DNA of 64,000 bases from Acidobacteriota bacterium. GTDB taxonomy: Bacteria; Acidobacteriota; Thermoanaerobaculia; Gp7-AA8. The notes beneath the pieces are model-generated. The model made no database searches, was not told the DNA's origin, and saw only the letters and a program-made list of their open reading frames with translations. Below, piece after piece: positions 47,847-57,794 of the stretch; positions within the stretch are counted from its first letter, which is position 1, and the number at the start of each line of letters is the position of its first letter. Location of the stretch: the NCBI GenBank assembly GCA_021325515.1, contig JAJPHC010000037.1, positions 62,001 to 126,000 of the forward strand, given 5' to 3'. A program made the translations under genes and the position numbers.

Positions 47847-49222
47847 CGGAAAACGTCGAAGTGATCATTCTTGCGGCCGGACTCGGCACTCGGATGAAGT
47901 CGGCCACGATCAAGATTCTGCATCGCGCCGCCGGCCGTCCGATCGTCGACTACGTGCTCGATCTCGCATCGGATTTCGCGAGCCAGCCGCCGGTCATGGT
48001 GATCGGGCATCAGCGCGAAGCGGTGCAGTCGTGGGTTGGGGAGCGCGCGCGCTATGCGGTGCAGGAGAAACAGCTCGGCACCGGCCATGCGGTCATGCAG
48101 GCGGTTTCGCTCCTCGGCCGCGAAGGGATCGCCGGCAAGCGCGTGCTCATTCTCTCCGGCGATGTTCCGCTGACGCGGCCCGAAACGCTGCGCGCGCTGC
48201 TCGACGAGCATGAGCGGAGCGGGAACGCGATGACGCTGCTGACGATGCAGCTCGACGATCCCGCGATGTACGGAAGGATCGTGCGCGACGGCGCCGGATC
48301 CGTGCAGAGAATCGTCGAAGCGAAGGACGCGAGCGACGACGAAAAGAAAATCGGCGAGGTCAACGCCGGCATCTACGTCTTCGATGGCGAGCGCCTGTTC
48401 GAGAATCTCAGCAGCCTTTCCGCCGACAACGCGCAGGGCGAGTACTACCTCACGGATCTGCTGCGGCTGCTGCGCACCGCAGGCCACCGGGTCGGCGCCG
48501 TGATCGCGCGCGACCCCATCGAGGCGCTCGGCGTCAACTCGCGCGCGGAGCTCTCCGTGGTCGAAGCAGAGATCCAGAAGCGCGTCGTGATGAAGCTGAT
48601 GAGCGAAGGTGTCACCTTCCGCAATCCGAACACCGTCGTGATCGATTCAACCGTCGCGATCGGACAGGATACGGTTGTCTATCCTTTCGTCACGCTCGAA
48701 GGAATGACGAAGATCGGCGAGGGATGCGTCATCGAGCCGGGCGTGCATCTCCTCAACGTGACGGTCGGTGACGACGTGCACCTCAAGACCGGCACCGTCG
48801 CCGAAGATGCGATCATCGAGGACGAGGCGGCAGTCGGCCCCTATGCGCATCTCCGCCCCGGAACGAAGCTCGGCCGAAGCGTGAAGGTCGGCAACTTCGT
48901 CGAAACGAAGAAGGCCGTCTTCGGCGCCGGCGCGAAGGCGTCGCACCTCTCCTACATCGGCGATGCAGAAATCGGAGCCGACGTGAACATCGGCGCGGGC
49001 ACGATCACCTGCAACTACGACGGCGTCAACAAGCACAGGACCGTGCTGGAGGATGGAGTGTTCATCGGCTCGGACACGCAGCTCGTCGCACCGGTGCGCG
49101 TCGGCAAGGGAGCCTACGTCGGCGCAGGCTCCACGATTACGAAAGACGTCCCGCCCGAGGCGCTCGCGCTCAGCCGCACGCCGCAGAAGATCATCGAAGG
49201 TTGGGCCCGGCGGAAGAAGTAA
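47843..49222 (+). CDS. glmU: Bifunctional UDP-N-acetylglucosamine pyrophosphorylase / glucosamine-1-phosphate acetyltransferase
   Basis: Makes UDP-GlcNAc for peptidoglycan and lipopolysaccharide. 459 residues: N-terminal uridylyltransferase domain with LAAGLGTRMKS and a QLGTGHAV motif; C-terminal left-handed beta-helix with hexapeptide repeats (IGADVNIGAGTITCNYDGVNKH, then IGSDTQLVAPV) that carries the acetyltransferase site. Both activities are expected. Its start overlaps yvcK by four bases. A large inverted repeat followed by a U-run lies directly after the stop. Confidence 0.97.
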   Translation: MTENVEVIILAAGLGTRMKSATIKILHRAAGRPIVDYVLDLASDFASQPPVMVIGHQREAVQSWVGERARYAVQEKQLGTGHAVMQAVSLLGREGIAGKRVLILSGDVPLTRPETLRALLDEHERSGNAMTLLTMQLDDPAMYGRIVRDGAGSVQRIVEAKDASDDEKKIGEVNAGIYVFDGERLFENLSSLSADNAQGEYYLTDLLRLLRTAGHRVGAVIARDPIEALGVNSRAELSVVEAEIQKRVVMKLMSEGVTFRNPNTVVIDSTVAIGQDTVVYPFVTLEGMTKIGEGCVIEPGVHLLNVTVGDDVHLKTGTVAEDAIIEDEAAVGPYAHLRPGTKLGRSVKVGNFVETKKAVFGAGAKASHLSYIGDAEIGADVNIGAGTITCNYDGVNKHRTVLEDGVFIGSDTQLVAPVRVGKGAYVGAGSTITKDVPPEALALSRTPQKIIEGWARRKK

Positions 49223-49226
49223 TCCA

Positions 49227-49369
49227 TCCCGACCGAGCGAAGCGAGCGGAGGGATCAACGATGCCACCGCGCAGCGGGTTGTTTCGGCGTGGATGGGAAG
49301 CTTCTCAGGATGGCTTTGTTTGGTGCGGTGGAATCCTTGATCCCTTCCGCTCGCTGCGCTCGGTCGGGA
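49227..49369. repeat. Long inverted repeat (44/45-bp arms) between glmU and a convergent gene, REP/MITE-like
   Basis: Arm one, 49227-49270, and arm two, 49325-49369, are reverse complements apart from one gap and three or four mismatches, with a 54-base loop. Inside the arms the short palindrome GAGCGAAGCGAGCGG recurs. On the plus strand arm two is followed by CTTTTTG, so it can end glmU transcripts. The size is larger than an ordinary terminator and suggests a mobile palindromic element. Confidence 0.8.
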
Positions 49370-49379
49370 CTTTTTGAGC

Positions 49380-50684
49380 TTAGCCCTTGATGAGATCGAC
49401 CCGCATCCGGCCGAAATCGATCACGAGCTTGAAGTTCATCAGGAAGTTCTCGCCGACGATTCCCACTGCGTGCGCGCGGTCATCCGACTCGTACATCGGC
49501 AGCGTCTTGAACGTGCCGGCCCATTTGTCCACACCGATTTCGATGTTCTCGATTTTCTCGCCGTGCTTCTTTGCACCGCCCAGTCCTTGCAGAAGAGCGC
49601 CGTGCATCTTTGGCGCGTAGAACTGCACGGGCAACTGCGCGAGCTGCGACGCATTGAGGAATGTGACCTCGGAACCGGTGTCGAGAATGAAGAGGAACCA
49701 GCCTTTCCGGTTCACGGTGCCGCGCACCATCGGCCGGAAGCCGTCGATGAAGAGGTTCTGTGCCGGGTCGGGATCGTGGTCGGCTGCCGTGAGCCGCGTG
49801 AACATCGCGCTTCCCCGCTTGAAGTCGAGCTCCATCCGGAATTCTTTCAACAGGTTTGCGCCGAGCAGCAGTTCCATCGCGAACGGTTCGTTCGACGAGA
49901 TGAGGAATCGCATCTTGTCGTTCGGCATGATCGCCACCGGCACGTTCTCGAGGCGGATGCTGCCGATCTCCAGCGATTCGAGCAGCCCGAAACGAACCTG
50001 AATCGGTTCATCCAGCAGGCCGTAGAACGTCCCCTCGAAAGTGCCGAGCCGCCGCACGTGCAGCGAATCGGCGAGCGTATCGGAGATGATGGAGAGCACC
50101 GCGCCGGAGTCGACGATCGCAAACGTGTTGCGCGATCCATTGATCCGCACGTCGACACGCGGCACGCTCGGTTTCGTGAGCTGCATCGCGACGCGGTCGC
50201 TCTGTGAGCCGGTGGAGCGATACACCTCGACGTTCGCGAGTGCCTGCAGATAGTCGAGGTGCCAGGTCCTGATGTTGAGGCCGTTCTTCTGAGCGAGCTG
50301 CGCCCACTCGAGACTCGTCTCGTAGTTGTTGCACATGTACTCGACCTGCGAGAGATCCCAGGCGATGTCGGAGAAGGTCTTGTGAAACGGGTCGAGGTCG
50401 ATGGCGGCGCGCAGATGCTGCCTCGCGGCGTCGTATCGCCCGGAGGCCAGCTCCGCTTCGCCCAGCGCCATCAATTCGCTGACGTTCTTCCGCTGCCGGC
50501 CCTCCACAGTCGAGGTGTACTCGATCGCGCGGAGATAGTCGTACTTCCGCACCATCGACGGCAGATCCGAGCCTCGATCGATGCCCGAGGGCGAGACGGT
50601 TAGCGGAGCGATGGATACGTCGGAGTACAACGTACATCCAGCGGTGATCACCGCGAGGGCAACCGGGATGAAGAAGCGTTTCAC
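49380..50684 (-). CDS. Lipoprotein with two retropepsin-like aspartyl protease motifs
   Basis: 434 residues. Signal peptide with lipobox (VALAVITAGC). Residues about 65-165 form helical TPR-like repeats (GEAELASGRYDAARQHLRAA). Then come two protease-like halves: IVDSGAVLSIIS at about 190 and ILDTGSEVTFLN at about 333, each a catalytic aspartate loop. Together they give a tandem, pepsin-like pair in one chain, while most bacterial retropepsins have one half and dimerise. The start is a GTG at 50684. Likely located in the outer membrane or periplasm; substrate unknown. Confidence 0.8.
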   Translation of the reverse strand: MKRFFIPVALAVITAGCTLYSDVSIAPLTVSPSGIDRGSDLPSMVRKYDYLRAIEYTSTVEGRQRKNVSELMALGEAELASGRYDAARQHLRAAIDLDPFHKTFSDIAWDLSQVEYMCNNYETSLEWAQLAQKNGLNIRTWHLDYLQALANVEVYRSTGSQSDRVAMQLTKPSVPRVDVRINGSRNTFAIVDSGAVLSIISDTLADSLHVRRLGTFEGTFYGLLDEPIQVRFGLLESLEIGSIRLENVPVAIMPNDKMRFLISSNEPFAMELLLGANLLKEFRMELDFKRGSAMFTRLTAADHDPDPAQNLFIDGFRPMVRGTVNRKGWFLFILDTGSEVTFLNASQLAQLPVQFYAPKMHGALLQGLGGAKKHGEKIENIEIGVDKWAGTFKTLPMYESDDRAHAVGIVGENFLMNFKLVIDFGRMRVDLIKG

Positions 50685-50783
50685 GATGGATCGATTCTAC
50701 GCGCGCGCACGAGGAGCGGCGTGCAGCGAACCGGTTTTGGTACACGGCTGTGATCGGTCGTTGACAGGCAGCGGTGCGCGTGC

Positions 50784-53700
50784 CTACCGGCGCACCATGA
50801 TGCCCAGCTCCCGAATCTGATACGCCAGCGCCTGCCGCGACATCCCGAGCAGCGTGGCGGCGCGGTTCTGGTTGCCATCCGCGGAGGCCAGCGAGCGCTC
50901 GATCAGCTCACGGCGAAACCGCGCGACCGCCTCCTGATAGGAACCGGCGGGCGTGCGGCGGATCGTAACGTTCCGCAGTCGTTCGGGCAGATGATCCACG
51001 TCGATCGCTCGGGCCTCACCGGCAAACGCATGCGCTCCCCGAATCGTGTTCTGCAGTTCGCGCACGTTGCCCGGCCAGTGATAGGAGCTGAGAATCGACT
51101 CCGCTTCCGGCGTGAACGCCGTGGCGCCTTCGCCATGCTTCTCGTACTCCCGCTCGAGAAAATACTTCGCAAGCAGCATCACGTCGGTGCCGCGATCCCG
51201 CAGCGGTGGGAGAAGAATCTCCACGACGCGAATGCGGTAGTAGAGATCTTCGCGGAAGCGGCCCTGCTCGACCGAGTGATCGAGGCGGTGATTCGTGGCG
51301 CTCACGACGCGCACATCGGCGTGGCGGTTCGTGACGTCGCCAACGCGGCGGAACTCCCCTTCCTGCAGAAACCGCAGCAGCTTCGCCTGTGCAGAGAGCG
51401 GCATCTCGCCGATCTCGTCGAGAAAGAGCGTGCCGCCGTCCGTCGTCTCGATCAGGCCGGCGCGGTCGCGATCCGCGCCCGTGAACGCGCCGCGCACATG
51501 ACCGAACAGCTCGCTCTCGATCAGCGTGTCTGGCAACGCTGCGCAATTGAGGGCGGTGAATTGCTTTTGTCTTCGCAGCGAATGTTTGTGCACCGCGCGT
51601 GCGACCAGTTCTTTTCCCGTTCCTGATTCGCCGAGGATGCAGACGGGGACGTCGCGGCGGGCCACGCGGAGGATCGTGTCGTACACAGGCGCCATCGCGG
51701 GAGATGCGCCGACGATCTCGGCGATGACTCCGCCGGCGTGCGCGGCGGGTTCGGTGGCGGCGAGTAGACGGTGCAGCCGATGATGTTCGGCGCGCAGGCG
51801 GAAAAGCGCTCCCAATGCATCGCGTGATTCGCCTGGCCATGCTGCGCAGCCCTCGACGAACAGCAGTTCGCGCTCGCTGCACACGATCCAGTCAGCGGGC
51901 GGCGAGAGGAGGATGCCGTCCAGCGATTCGTTCTCGAGAGGAGGGGCGGAGCCGCTCACGGTCCAGTGCCCGAGGCGATTTCGCGACGCGAATCGCCAGC
52001 GGATGGTTCCGAGATCGTGTGCGCCGAACGGAAAGTCGCGCGTTGCGACGGCGCGAAGAAGCGCGACGTCGGACGCGAGCGGCGCACGTGTTTCCATCGT
52101 CACGCCGAGTTGCGTCGCGATGCACGCCGCCTCCTCGAGATTGCGTTTGCGCAGCGCGGTGCGGAAGCGCTCGAACGGCGTGGCGTCAGGCTCTTCTCCC
52201 AGCAGTCGTCGATGCCGGCGCGCGAGCTCGAGATTCGGAGTGCGCCCAGTGGACCGGAGCGGCTCGTCGCGGCCTTCGATCATCGCGATTTCATCGAGGA
52301 TCAGTGCTGCCGCTTCCTTCATCTGGCCCGACACTCCTGCGTCGATTGCGGAGAGCGCTTCGATCGCCGCAAACTCGAAGCGCCCGCGGGAGAAATCGAG
52401 ATGCGCGCGCAATAGATCGAGCTCGCGAAGGCGCTGATCGTCGCCGGCCTGTGTGTAGAAGCGCTGCAGCCGCTCGATCTGATGCGCCGCGTGAGCCCAT
52501 TGGCCATCATCAGCCGCGAGAAATGCGAGCGTGAAGAGGATGCCGCCCGCCGCGCGATCGCCCTCCGTCTCTTCGATCAGCGACAGCGCATTCATCGCTT
52601 CGGCGCGAGTCTCTTTCCATCGGCCGGCTGTGAAGAGCACGAAGACGCGGTCCATGTAGACGTCGATGCGCTGCGGCACGCTCTTCGCGAGCTGAAGCGA
52701 GATCGAAGCCGACGCGAGTGCCGCGTCGACATCCCGGTGGCGGATTGCGCGATACGTCTCATGACGCGCGAGCCAGTAGGGATCCTCGATCCGGCCGGCG
52801 AAGGAGATCCCTGCTTCGTTCGCGAGCACCGCACGCTGATACGAGAGCTGCGCGCGCTCGCCGTCGTCGCGCGGCTCGCATTCGCGGAGAGCAGCCAGCG
52901 CTTCGTCGTACCGGCCTTCCACGAAGAGCAGGTCGCTTCGAAGCAGCGCGGCCTCGAAGCCATGGCAGCCTGCGCGCTCCAGACGATCGAGAGCCTGCTG
53001 ATAATCGCCCATCCTTCGTTCGCACTTCGCGAGCAGCAGGTCGTTCGTCGTGACGCGCTTCGCCTCGAGATAGCGGCCGCCGTCGATCAGCGCGGATGCG
53101 AGGGTATCGGCGAGAAGCGGTGTCCGTGCGTGCGGAGGAAAACGCTGCAGGAGTTGAATCGCTTCGGCGGGCGAGCGCCAGGTGATGCCGGCCGCGAGCT
53201 CCGTCGCGCCGGAGTAATCGCCAGCCTGCAGCAGCAGCGAGACGGCGCGGCTGCGATCCGTCGTGACGCCTGCGGCGACCCGGCACAACGCGGCCCGCGA
53301 CGCATCGGGAATCAAGTGCGAGAGATCGAGTGCGAGAACGAAGTCTCCGTTCTCCATCGACGTGATGCCTTCCACAACGAGCTCTTCGAGTGAGCCGGTG
53401 AAGAGAAACTCCTCGAGAAACTTCCGCGCGGTGGCGGCCGGAATGCGCTGGCCGAGCAGAGAGAGCGCGCCGAGATACGAGCGGCGGGGCTCTCCCAGCG
53501 CAATCGTCGGAAGATCATCCGGCGGAAGCTCGCCTCGATCGAGGAACGCCGCGAACGCCGGCGACGATACGAGACTCTCGATCCACGGCAGCGGTTTCGA
53601 CTCGACAGCCCGTTGCGCCGCGACCCTGCTGCTGACGAGAAGGTGGCGTGTGTCGGGCAGCGGTGATCCTGCGCCGGCGTTGATCCACTTGGCTTCATCG

Positions 53701-54512
53701 AAGGTCATGAGCAGATCGACGACGCGCGCCGACGCTGCATCGAACGTCTCGAGCGAGGTCACGAGAAACAGGTAGTGTGCGTTTGCGAGTTGCGCGATGA
53801 CGCGCTCCGCGATTTCCGTTTCGCTTCCGTCGAGCGCGCCGGCCAGCGGTGCGAGCGACTCGATCGCCGAGTAACGGCGAAGCGGCGATGCGCCGCTGAG
53901 GCGAATCAGCGTGATCGATTCGGAGAGCTTCGCCATCGACTCGATCGCCGTGGTGTCCGGACACAGGAAACGGCCGCCGCGCTCCGACCAGAGAGCCTCG
54001 ATCGCTTCGCGGCCGGGCGCGAGAATCGATCCCGCAGCGGCGCTCTCCATCCAACGCGAGTCCGCCGCAACGTCCTCACGCAGTCTTCGATGAACCTCGG
54101 CATAAACCGCCTCGGCGCGACCCGACGACTGCCGCAGCACCTCGAGCTCCGGAGCCCGGATCAAATCGGAAAACTGCTGCACGAGTGTGAGCAGGGATAA
54201 AGGCTCCTCCCCGAACGCTCGTGATGCGACGCGCACGAGACGGCAGTCGCTGCCCCGCTTGCGCACGACACGCCACTCGCTCTCGCGGACCTCGCCGTCT
54301 GCGATTCCCGCGAATTGCAGGAACGCCTGATGAGCCGCGAACTGCGCGAGGAGCGAGAGCTGCTCGCGCTCGCGTGTGATGTCCGCAATCGACGCGAGCT
54401 CGAGCTCGCAGCCGAACGGAAGCGTGGAATGCCGGAGGCAGGCGATCAGCGATCGCTCCCACGCGAAATCGCGTGGCGAGATGCAGGTCGTCTCTCGGGA
54501 CCGGCGGGCCAT
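50784..54512 (-). CDS. Large sigma-54-dependent activator with TPR region and degenerate ATPase-like N terminus
   Basis: 1242 residues. Residues about 1-340: unknown N-terminal region, including a stretch [21 protein letters not shown] that resembles the Walker B region of STAND ATPases, without a Walker A box. About 360-860: helical TPR-like repeats. About 925-1160: sigma-54 AAA+ domain with P-loop GESGTGKE, intact contact loop GAFTGA and [15 protein letters not shown] terminus: Fis-type helix-turn-helix ([20 protein letters not shown]). There is no receiver domain. Its gene starts one base after the kinase stop, so the kinase is the probable signal source. Confidence 0.9.
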   Translation of the reverse strand: MARRSRETTCISPRDFAWERSLIACLRHSTLPFGCELELASIADITREREQLSLLAQFAAHQAFLQFAGIADGEVRESEWRVVRKRGSDCRLVRVASRAFGEEPLSLLTLVQQFSDLIRAPELEVLRQSSGRAEAVYAEVHRRLREDVAADSRWMESAAAGSILAPGREAIEALWSERGGRFLCPDTTAIESMAKLSESITLIRLSGASPLRRYSAIESLAPLAGALDGSETEIAERVIAQLANAHYLFLVTSLETFDAASARVVDLLMTFDEAKWINAGAGSPLPDTRHLLVSSRVAAQRAVESKPLPWIESLVSSPAFAAFLDRGELPPDDLPTIALGEPRRSYLGALSLLGQRIPAATARKFLEEFLFTGSLEELVVEGITSMENGDFVLALDLSHLIPDASRAALCRVAAGVTTDRSRAVSLLLQAGDYSGATELAAGITWRSPAEAIQLLQRFPPHARTPLLADTLASALIDGGRYLEAKRVTTNDLLLAKCERRMGDYQQALDRLERAGCHGFEAALLRSDLLFVEGRYDEALAALRECEPRDDGERAQLSYQRAVLANEAGISFAGRIEDPYWLARHETYRAIRHRDVDAALASASISLQLAKSVPQRIDVYMDRVFVLFTAGRWKETRAEAMNALSLIEETEGDRAAGGILFTLAFLAADDGQWAHAAHQIERLQRFYTQAGDDQRLRELDLLRAHLDFSRGRFEFAAIEALSAIDAGVSGQMKEAAALILDEIAMIEGRDEPLRSTGRTPNLELARRHRRLLGEEPDATPFERFRTALRKRNLEEAACIATQLGVTMETRAPLASDVALLRAVATRDFPFGAHDLGTIRWRFASRNRLGHWTVSGSAPPLENESLDGILLSPPADWIVCSERELLFVEGCAAWPGESRDALGALFRLRAEHHRLHRLLAATEPAAHAGGVIAEIVGASPAMAPVYDTILRVARRDVPVCILGESGTGKELVARAVHKHSLRRQKQFTALNCAALPDTLIESELFGHVRGAFTGADRDRAGLIETTDGGTLFLDEIGEMPLSAQAKLLRFLQEGEFRRVGDVTNRHADVRVVSATNHRLDHSVEQGRFREDLYYRIRVVEILLPPLRDRGTDVMLLAKYFLEREYEKHGEGATAFTPEAESILSSYHWPGNVRELQNTIRGAHAFAGEARAIDVDHLPERLRNVTIRRTPAGSYQEAVARFRRELIERSLASADGNQNRAATLLGMSRQALAYQIRELGIMVRR

Positions 54513-54513
54513 G

Positions 54514-56898
54514 TCATACCCCGACGCGTTTGACGAGTTCCTTGAACTGCGGTTCCCCGCGGAGTGATTCGAACGACGGATCCATCTTCAGCCACACCAC
54601 CGACTCGGACCGATCGGTGTAGGCCTGCTCGAGTGCGCTCATCGCCTCTTCCGTGCGGCCGAGGCAGGCGTCGACGCGCGCGACGAACAGCGGAAGCGTA
54701 TACGCCGGTCTCCGTTTCAGCTCTTCGATTGCCGCCAGCGCATCTTCCTTCTTTCCCGCTCGTGCGGAGACCGAGCCCCACATCGACACGAGCAGCGGCG
54801 TGCGTCCGGCGATCGACATCGCTTTCTGCAGCAGTGCGAGTGCGTCGTCCGTCGTTCCTTCGCGCTCGGAGATCTGCGCGAGCAGCAGATAGCCATGCGC
54901 GAAGTGATCGTCGAGCTCGAGCGCTTTCTTCGCCTGCGCGCGCGCTTCCGGGTAGCGGCCCGCATAGAACAGCACGCGGCCGACGTCCCAGCAGGCGGGT
55001 GCAGAAAGCGGATCGAGCTGCTCGGCGAGCTTCATCTCGGCGAGCGCGCGGCTCAACTGGCCCGACGCAATGAGAAAGTTGCCATACAGCCGATGCGCTT
55101 CGGAATCGTTCGGGTTGAGCGAGATCGCCCGGCGGAACTCGCGCTCGCCCGACGTGAAGTCCCAGTCATACCAGACCTGCACGAGCGCGAGCGACGTGTG
55201 TGCCTGCGCGAGCGAGTCGTCGATCGCGAGCGCGCGCTGCGCGGCCTCGCGCGCCCGCGGCATGGCCTCGCGCGGAGGCGCATAGAGATTCGAAAGGCCG
55301 TAATACGCATCGGCAAGTCCGGCATAGGCGAGTGCGTACGTCGGATCGCGCTCGAGAGCCTGATTGAAATAGGTGACCGCCTTGTGGATGGACTCCTCGC
55401 TGTACTTGTGCCGGTAATAGCGGCCCTTCAGGTACAACTGGAAGGCCTCATTGCTCGTGGAGGTGCGCTTCTGGAGCAGGCGGACTTCTTCGCCGGACAG
55501 ACGTGACCGCAGCTTGTTCGAGATCTCCTGCGCCATCTCTTTCTGCACTGCGAGGACATCGGAGAGGCGCCGGTCATACTGTTCGCCCCAGATCTGCGTT
55601 CCTTTGCGCACATCGGTGAGCGCGGCGCGCACGACGAGCGTATCGCCGCGAAGGAACACATGCCCGGTCACGATGCCGCGCACGCGCAGCTCTCTTCCCG
55701 CTGCGAGCGGATCGATATTTCTGCCGCGATAGTGAAACGCGCGGCTGCGCGCCACGACCTGCAGTTGAGGCAGTTGCGAAAGCGAGTCGGTGATGCTGTC
55801 CGCGAGACCGTCGCTGAGGTAATCGGCGCTCGGATCGCCGGTCGCGTTGACGAAGGGCAGAACCGCGACGCTTCCGATCGGTGCTCCTTCATCCAGAAGA
55901 CCGCGCGACAGCACATAGATGACGATCGCCAGCAGGATCACACCGGCTGCGATCGCAAGCGCGGGAAGGAAGGGGTGGCGGCGGATGATCGACGTGCGCG
56001 ACAGAGGCAGCGTCGCCTGATGTGCGAGCATCGAACCGGAGGTTTGTACGCTCGGATAGGTTCCGAGAGTGCCTTCGAGCTCGAGCTCGCGCCGCAGGAC
56101 GCGCAGGTCTCCCAGGAGCTCGCGCGCAGTCTGATAGCGCTTGTCGGGACTCTTCTCCAGAGCCTTGAGAACGATGCGGTCGAGATCGGGCGGAATTCCT
56201 TCGGCGAATCGCGAGGGCGGATCGGGATGCACCGTGGTGACCGCGATCGCCAGATCGACGAAGGAGTCGCCGACGATCGGCGGACGGCGCGTGAGGAGCT
56301 CGTACAGCACGACGCCGAGTGAATAGATGTCACTGCGCGCATCCGGCGATCCGCCTCTCGCCTGTTCAGGCGCCAGGTACTGCAGGGTTCCGAGGATCGC
56401 GCCGCTGTTGGAGTCATTCGTTCCGAGCAGCTTGGCCAGGCCGAAGTCGAGCACTTTCACGTAGCCGTCGGGGCGGACCATGATGTTCTCGGGTTTCACG
56501 TCGCGATGAAGGATGCCGGCTTCGTGAGCCGCCGCGAGCGCGCTGGCCACGCCGATCGCGATGTCGAGCACTTCGGCGATCGTCATCGGGTCGCGCTCGC
56601 GATTGATGCGGTTGCGGAGCGTTTCGCCCTCGATGAACTCCGTGGCGATGTAGTGCCGGTTTTCCGACTGCCCGATCTCGTAGACGGTGAGGATGTTCGG
56701 ATGATTGAGCGCCGAGGCTGCGCGCGCCTCCCGCACGAAGCGGCGGACGCGCTCTTCGTCGGTCGAGAAGCGTTCGGGCAGAAGCTTGAGCGCGACCTTC
56801 CGGTGGAGCGTGGCGTCTTCCGCGAGATAGACCTCGCCCATTCCTCCCGCTCCGAGGAGACGATCCACGCGAAAGTGCGAGATCTGTTCGAATTCCAT
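54514..56898 (-). CDS. Membrane Ser/Thr protein kinase with extracytoplasmic TPR domain
   Basis: 794 residues. Cytoplasmic Hanks-type kinase (residues 9-270): Gly loop GAGGMGEVY, Lys38 in VALKLLP, HRDVKPENI, DFGLAKLL and APEQ; all catalytic residues are present. One membrane helix at about 310-335 (FLPALAIAAGVILLAIVIYVLS). Extracytoplasmic part: a beta domain starting SVAVLPFVNATGDPSADYLSDG, then about eight TPR repeats to the C terminus. The ORF-track start at 56973 is replaced by the ATG at 56898 which starts the kinase. It is transcribed with the sigma-54 activator downstream and is divergent from the inositol monophosphatase gene. Confidence 0.94.
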   Translation of the reverse strand: MEFEQISHFRVDRLLGAGGMGEVYLAEDATLHRKVALKLLPERFSTDEERVRRFVREARAASALNHPNILTVYEIGQSENRHYIATEFIEGETLRNRINRERDPMTIAEVLDIAIGVASALAAAHEAGILHRDVKPENIMVRPDGYVKVLDFGLAKLLGTNDSNSGAILGTLQYLAPEQARGGSPDARSDIYSLGVVLYELLTRRPPIVGDSFVDLAIAVTTVHPDPPSRFAEGIPPDLDRIVLKALEKSPDKRYQTARELLGDLRVLRRELELEGTLGTYPSVQTSGSMLAHQATLPLSRTSIIRRHPFLPALAIAAGVILLAIVIYVLSRGLLDEGAPIGSVAVLPFVNATGDPSADYLSDGLADSITDSLSQLPQLQVVARSRAFHYRGRNIDPLAAGRELRVRGIVTGHVFLRGDTLVVRAALTDVRKGTQIWGEQYDRRLSDVLAVQKEMAQEISNKLRSRLSGEEVRLLQKRTSTSNEAFQLYLKGRYYRHKYSEESIHKAVTYFNQALERDPTYALAYAGLADAYYGLSNLYAPPREAMPRAREAAQRALAIDDSLAQAHTSLALVQVWYDWDFTSGEREFRRAISLNPNDSEAHRLYGNFLIASGQLSRALAEMKLAEQLDPLSAPACWDVGRVLFYAGRYPEARAQAKKALELDDHFAHGYLLLAQISEREGTTDDALALLQKAMSIAGRTPLLVSMWGSVSARAGKKEDALAAIEELKRRPAYTLPLFVARVDACLGRTEEAMSALEQAYTDRSESVVWLKMDPSFESLRGEPQFKELVKRVGV

Positions 56899-56925
56899 CT
56901 GCAGGCTTGCTGCGAGGATAGCTGA

Positions 56926-56954
56926 TTCAGACAGCAGACAGCAGGAGTTAGAAT
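56926..56954 (+). promoter_or_regulatory. Candidate promoter of the inositol monophosphatase operon
   Basis: TTCAGA (56926-56931) and TAGAAT (56949-56954) with a 17-base spacer, between the divergent kinase and phosphatase genes. The predicted start falls at about 56961, only about two bases before the TTG start codon, which would make the message nearly leaderless. Confidence 0.35.
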
Positions 56955-56962
56955 CCGCTCGC

Positions 56963-57793
56963 TTGAACGACATCGAGGTTGCAATCGAAGCCGCGCGGCG
57001 CGGCGCAGCAGTTCTGCTCGGTTACTGGGAACGCATCGGCAAAGAACAGGCCGACATCAAGGCCCGCAATGACTGGGTGTCTGCCGCGGATCGCGAGAGC
57101 GAGGCCGCCATCAAGAGTTTTTTGCGCGAGCAGCGTCCGGGGGACGCGACGCTGGGCGAAGAGACGGGCAGCAGCGGCGCATCGTCCAACGGACGGACGT
57201 GGATCATCGATCCACTGGACGGCACGTCTAACTATTTACAGCACCTGCCGGTCTGGTCGGTCTCGATCGGTCTGAAGTCGGGCGACGAGATCGTCGCCGG
57301 CGTCGTCTACGAGCCGCTGCGCGACATCGTCTTTTCGGCCGAGCGCGGAGCGGGTGCGTGGCGAGACGGCGCGAGGATGTCGGTGTCGGCCCAACGTACG
57401 GTGGAGGGCTCGTTCCTGACGACCGGCTTCCCGTTCCGTGCGCAGCAGTACGTCAACGTCTACTGCAGCATCTTTCGCGACGTCATCATGGTGGCCAAGG
57501 GCGTTCGCCGTCCCGGTTCTGCGGCGCTCGACCTCGCCTACACGGCGGCCGGAATCTTCGACGGATTCTTCGAAATGCATCTCGCGGCGTGGGACGTTGC
57601 GGCGGGATCGCTGCTGGTGAGAGAAGCCGGAGGGCTCATCACCGATTTTTCGGGCGGCGATCGCTGGCTGGAGCGCGGGAACATCATCGGCGCAGCGCCG
57701 TCGGTTCATGCGGATCTGCTGCGCATCATCAATCGATATGTCCACGAAGAGGAGCTCGATCACCGCAACGGGCGCGCGCCGCAGTCGATCTGA
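56963..57793 (+). CDS. Inositol monophosphatase family protein
   Basis: 276 residues. Motifs: GEETG (metal ligand), IDPLDGTSNYLQHLP, and AAWDVAAGSLLVREAGG at the C-terminal side, all typical of the Mg2+-dependent phosphatase family (SuhB-like). Substrate could be myo-inositol-1-phosphate or another sugar phosphate. Start is a TTG at 56963. The downstream AAG glycosylase begins one base after its stop; the three genes IMPase, glycosylase and yigZ form an operon. Confidence 0.9.
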   Translation: MNDIEVAIEAARRGAAVLLGYWERIGKEQADIKARNDWVSAADRESEAAIKSFLREQRPGDATLGEETGSSGASSNGRTWIIDPLDGTSNYLQHLPVWSVSIGLKSGDEIVAGVVYEPLRDIVFSAERGAGAWRDGARMSVSAQRTVEGSFLTTGFPFRAQQYVNVYCSIFRDVIMVAKGVRRPGSAALDLAYTAAGIFDGFFEMHLAAWDVAAGSLLVREAGGLITDFSGGDRWLERGNIIGAAPSVHADLLRIINRYVHEEELDHRNGRAPQSI

Positions 57794-57794
57794 C

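Noticed and set aside
49053-49340. Plus-strand ORF of 95 codons at the end of glmU
   Set aside because: It overlaps glmU in another frame and the inverted repeat; no domain or ribosome binding site.
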